Source of the DNA: Halanaerobium sp. MA284_MarDTE_T2
GTDB lineage: Bacteria > Bacillota > Halanaerobiia > Halanaerobiales > Halanaerobiaceae
DNA: 64,000 nucleotides
Assembly: GCF_003337245.1 (NCBI RefSeq)
Contig: NZ_QPJE01000003.1
Location: 1-64,000 of the forward strand
Reading direction: 5' to 3'
The number at the start of each line of letters is the position of its first letter. Position 1 is the first letter of the stretch. The position numbers and the translations under genes were made by a program. Positions 63,434 to 64,000 of the stretch are shown in pieces. Below the pieces are notes generated by a model. It ran no database searches. It worked only from the letters and a program-made list of their open reading frames with translations, and was not told the origin of the DNA.

Positions 63434-64000
63434 TTGGATCTATTAAAAGATCTTAAAGAAATCGAAAAAAAAGCAGAAGAAGAATTAAAAGAAATTAAAA
63501 ACCTGGATATGCTGGAAGAAATGCGTATTAAATATCTGGGCAAAAAAGGAGCTGTACAGTCAATTTTTAATCAGATGGGTAAAATTGATGCTGAGCAGCG
63601 TCCTGCTGTAGGTAAAAATGCCAACAAACTTAAACAGAAGATAGAAAAATGGCTGAGTGAACATAAGGAAAAACTGGAAAAAAAAGCTGCAGCAGAGAGA
63701 TTTAAAAAAGAAAAAATAGATGTCACACTGCCGGGAAAAGAGATAAAAGCAGGAACAACACATCCTCTTTCTTTAATAACAGAAGAACTGGAGGAAATTT
63801 TTATTGGTCTTGGATTTAGTATTGCAGAAGGACCGGAAATAGAGAGTGAGTATTATAATTTTGAAGCACTCAATATTCCGGAACACCATCCGGCAAGAGA
63901 TCTTCAGGATACACTCTATATAAATGATAATTATCTGCTTAGAACACATACTTCACCTGTTCAGGTGCGGACGATGGAGGCACAGGAACCACCTGTAAGG
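63434..64000 (+). CDS. pheS: Phenylalanyl-tRNA synthetase alpha subunit, partial
   Basis: 189 codons to the window edge, from TTG 63434 after GGAGGTG. N-terminal coiled coil (residues about 1-85, KIEKWLSEHKEKLEKKAAAE), then the class II core: PLSLITEELEEIF, GFSIAEGPEIE, NFEALNIPEHHPARD and LLRTHTSPVQVR (motif 2). The missing half would carry motif 3; pheT probably follows. Confidence 0.95.
   Translation, partial: MDLLKDLKEIEKKAEEELKEIKNLDMLEEMRIKYLGKKGAVQSIFNQMGKIDAEQRPAVGKNANKLKQKIEKWLSEHKEKLEKKAAAERFKKEKIDVTLPGKEIKAGTTHPLSLITEELEEIFIGLGFSIAEGPEIESEYYNFEALNIPEHHPARDLQDTLYINDNYLLRTHTSPVQVRTMEAQEPPVR

Noticed and set aside
1-64000. CRISPR arrays
   Set aside because: No regularly spaced direct repeats with unique spacers were seen; the repeats found are single pairs.

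Overview
The window is AT-rich bacterial DNA with dense, mostly plus-strand operons, Gram-positive ribosome binding sites, frequent TTG/GTG starts, T-box and FMN/cobalamin riboswitch leaders, and an oxygen-independent (early cobalt insertion) cobalamin pathway. It points to a strictly anaerobic low-GC Firmicute; gene content and protein style suggest the Halanaerobiales (Halanaerobium-like). That name is an inference from recognition, not from a search.

Layout. 1-2.1 kb: end of a repeated element, then an exported flavinylated fumarate-reductase-like flavoprotein. 2.3-3.8 kb: glutaredoxin-thioredoxin reductase fusion. 3.9-30.2 kb: one large tetrapyrrole/cobalamin block running from glutamyl-tRNA (hemA, hemL, hemB, hemC, cobA-hemD fusion, precorrin-2 dehydrogenase) through cobalt insertion and the anaerobic corrin pathway (cbiK fused to cbiF, cbiL, H, G, D, J, E, T, C, A), adenosylation (cobO), two tandem cobyric acid synthases, the aminopropanol arm (pduX-like kinase, cobD, cbiB) and a cobalt ECF transporter (cbiMNQO). 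A cobalamin riboswitch with a terminator precedes the cbiP pair. No heme-branch gene (hemE/G/H) is present, so the tetrapyrrole genes appear dedicated to B12/siroheme. The nucleotide-loop genes (cobU, cobS, cobT, cobC) are missing; a possible cobU tail remnant lies between cobD and hemC.

30.4-37.1 kb: mixed cargo (small alarmone synthetase, aminotransferase, Nudix, exported unknown, PRPP-synthetase-like protein, esterase, Cys-cluster protein, LysR). 37.3-41.4 kb: FMN-riboswitch-controlled ribD-ribE-ribBA-ribH. 41.4-44.7 kb: a flippase-like membrane protein and an unusual fusion of a degenerate metallophosphatase domain to a GT4 glycosyltransferase. 45-50.2 kb: cold-shock DEAD helicase and Csp, MarR-MATE pair, exported FMN-binding protein. 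50.3-54 kb: a second ECF metal transporter (NikM/CbiM type), bounded by a degenerate copy of the tRNA-Leu(GAG) 3' flank and the tRNA itself, with degraded coding DNA and a structured repeat that recurs at the window start. 54.1-58 kb: LCP protein, seven-tRNA operon, a decayed tRNA-Leu copy, a broken transposase and a DUF4258/YgiT toxin-antitoxin-like pair.

58.1-64 kb: translation genes: T-box thrS, infC-rpmI-rplT behind a long leader, an rRNA methyltransferase, yqzL, and T-box pheS running off the end. The thrS and pheS leaders share a roughly 120-nt element after their T-box terminators. That shared element, the pseudo-phosphatase-glycosyltransferase fusion and the divergent cobyric acid synthase copy are the best leads for something new.
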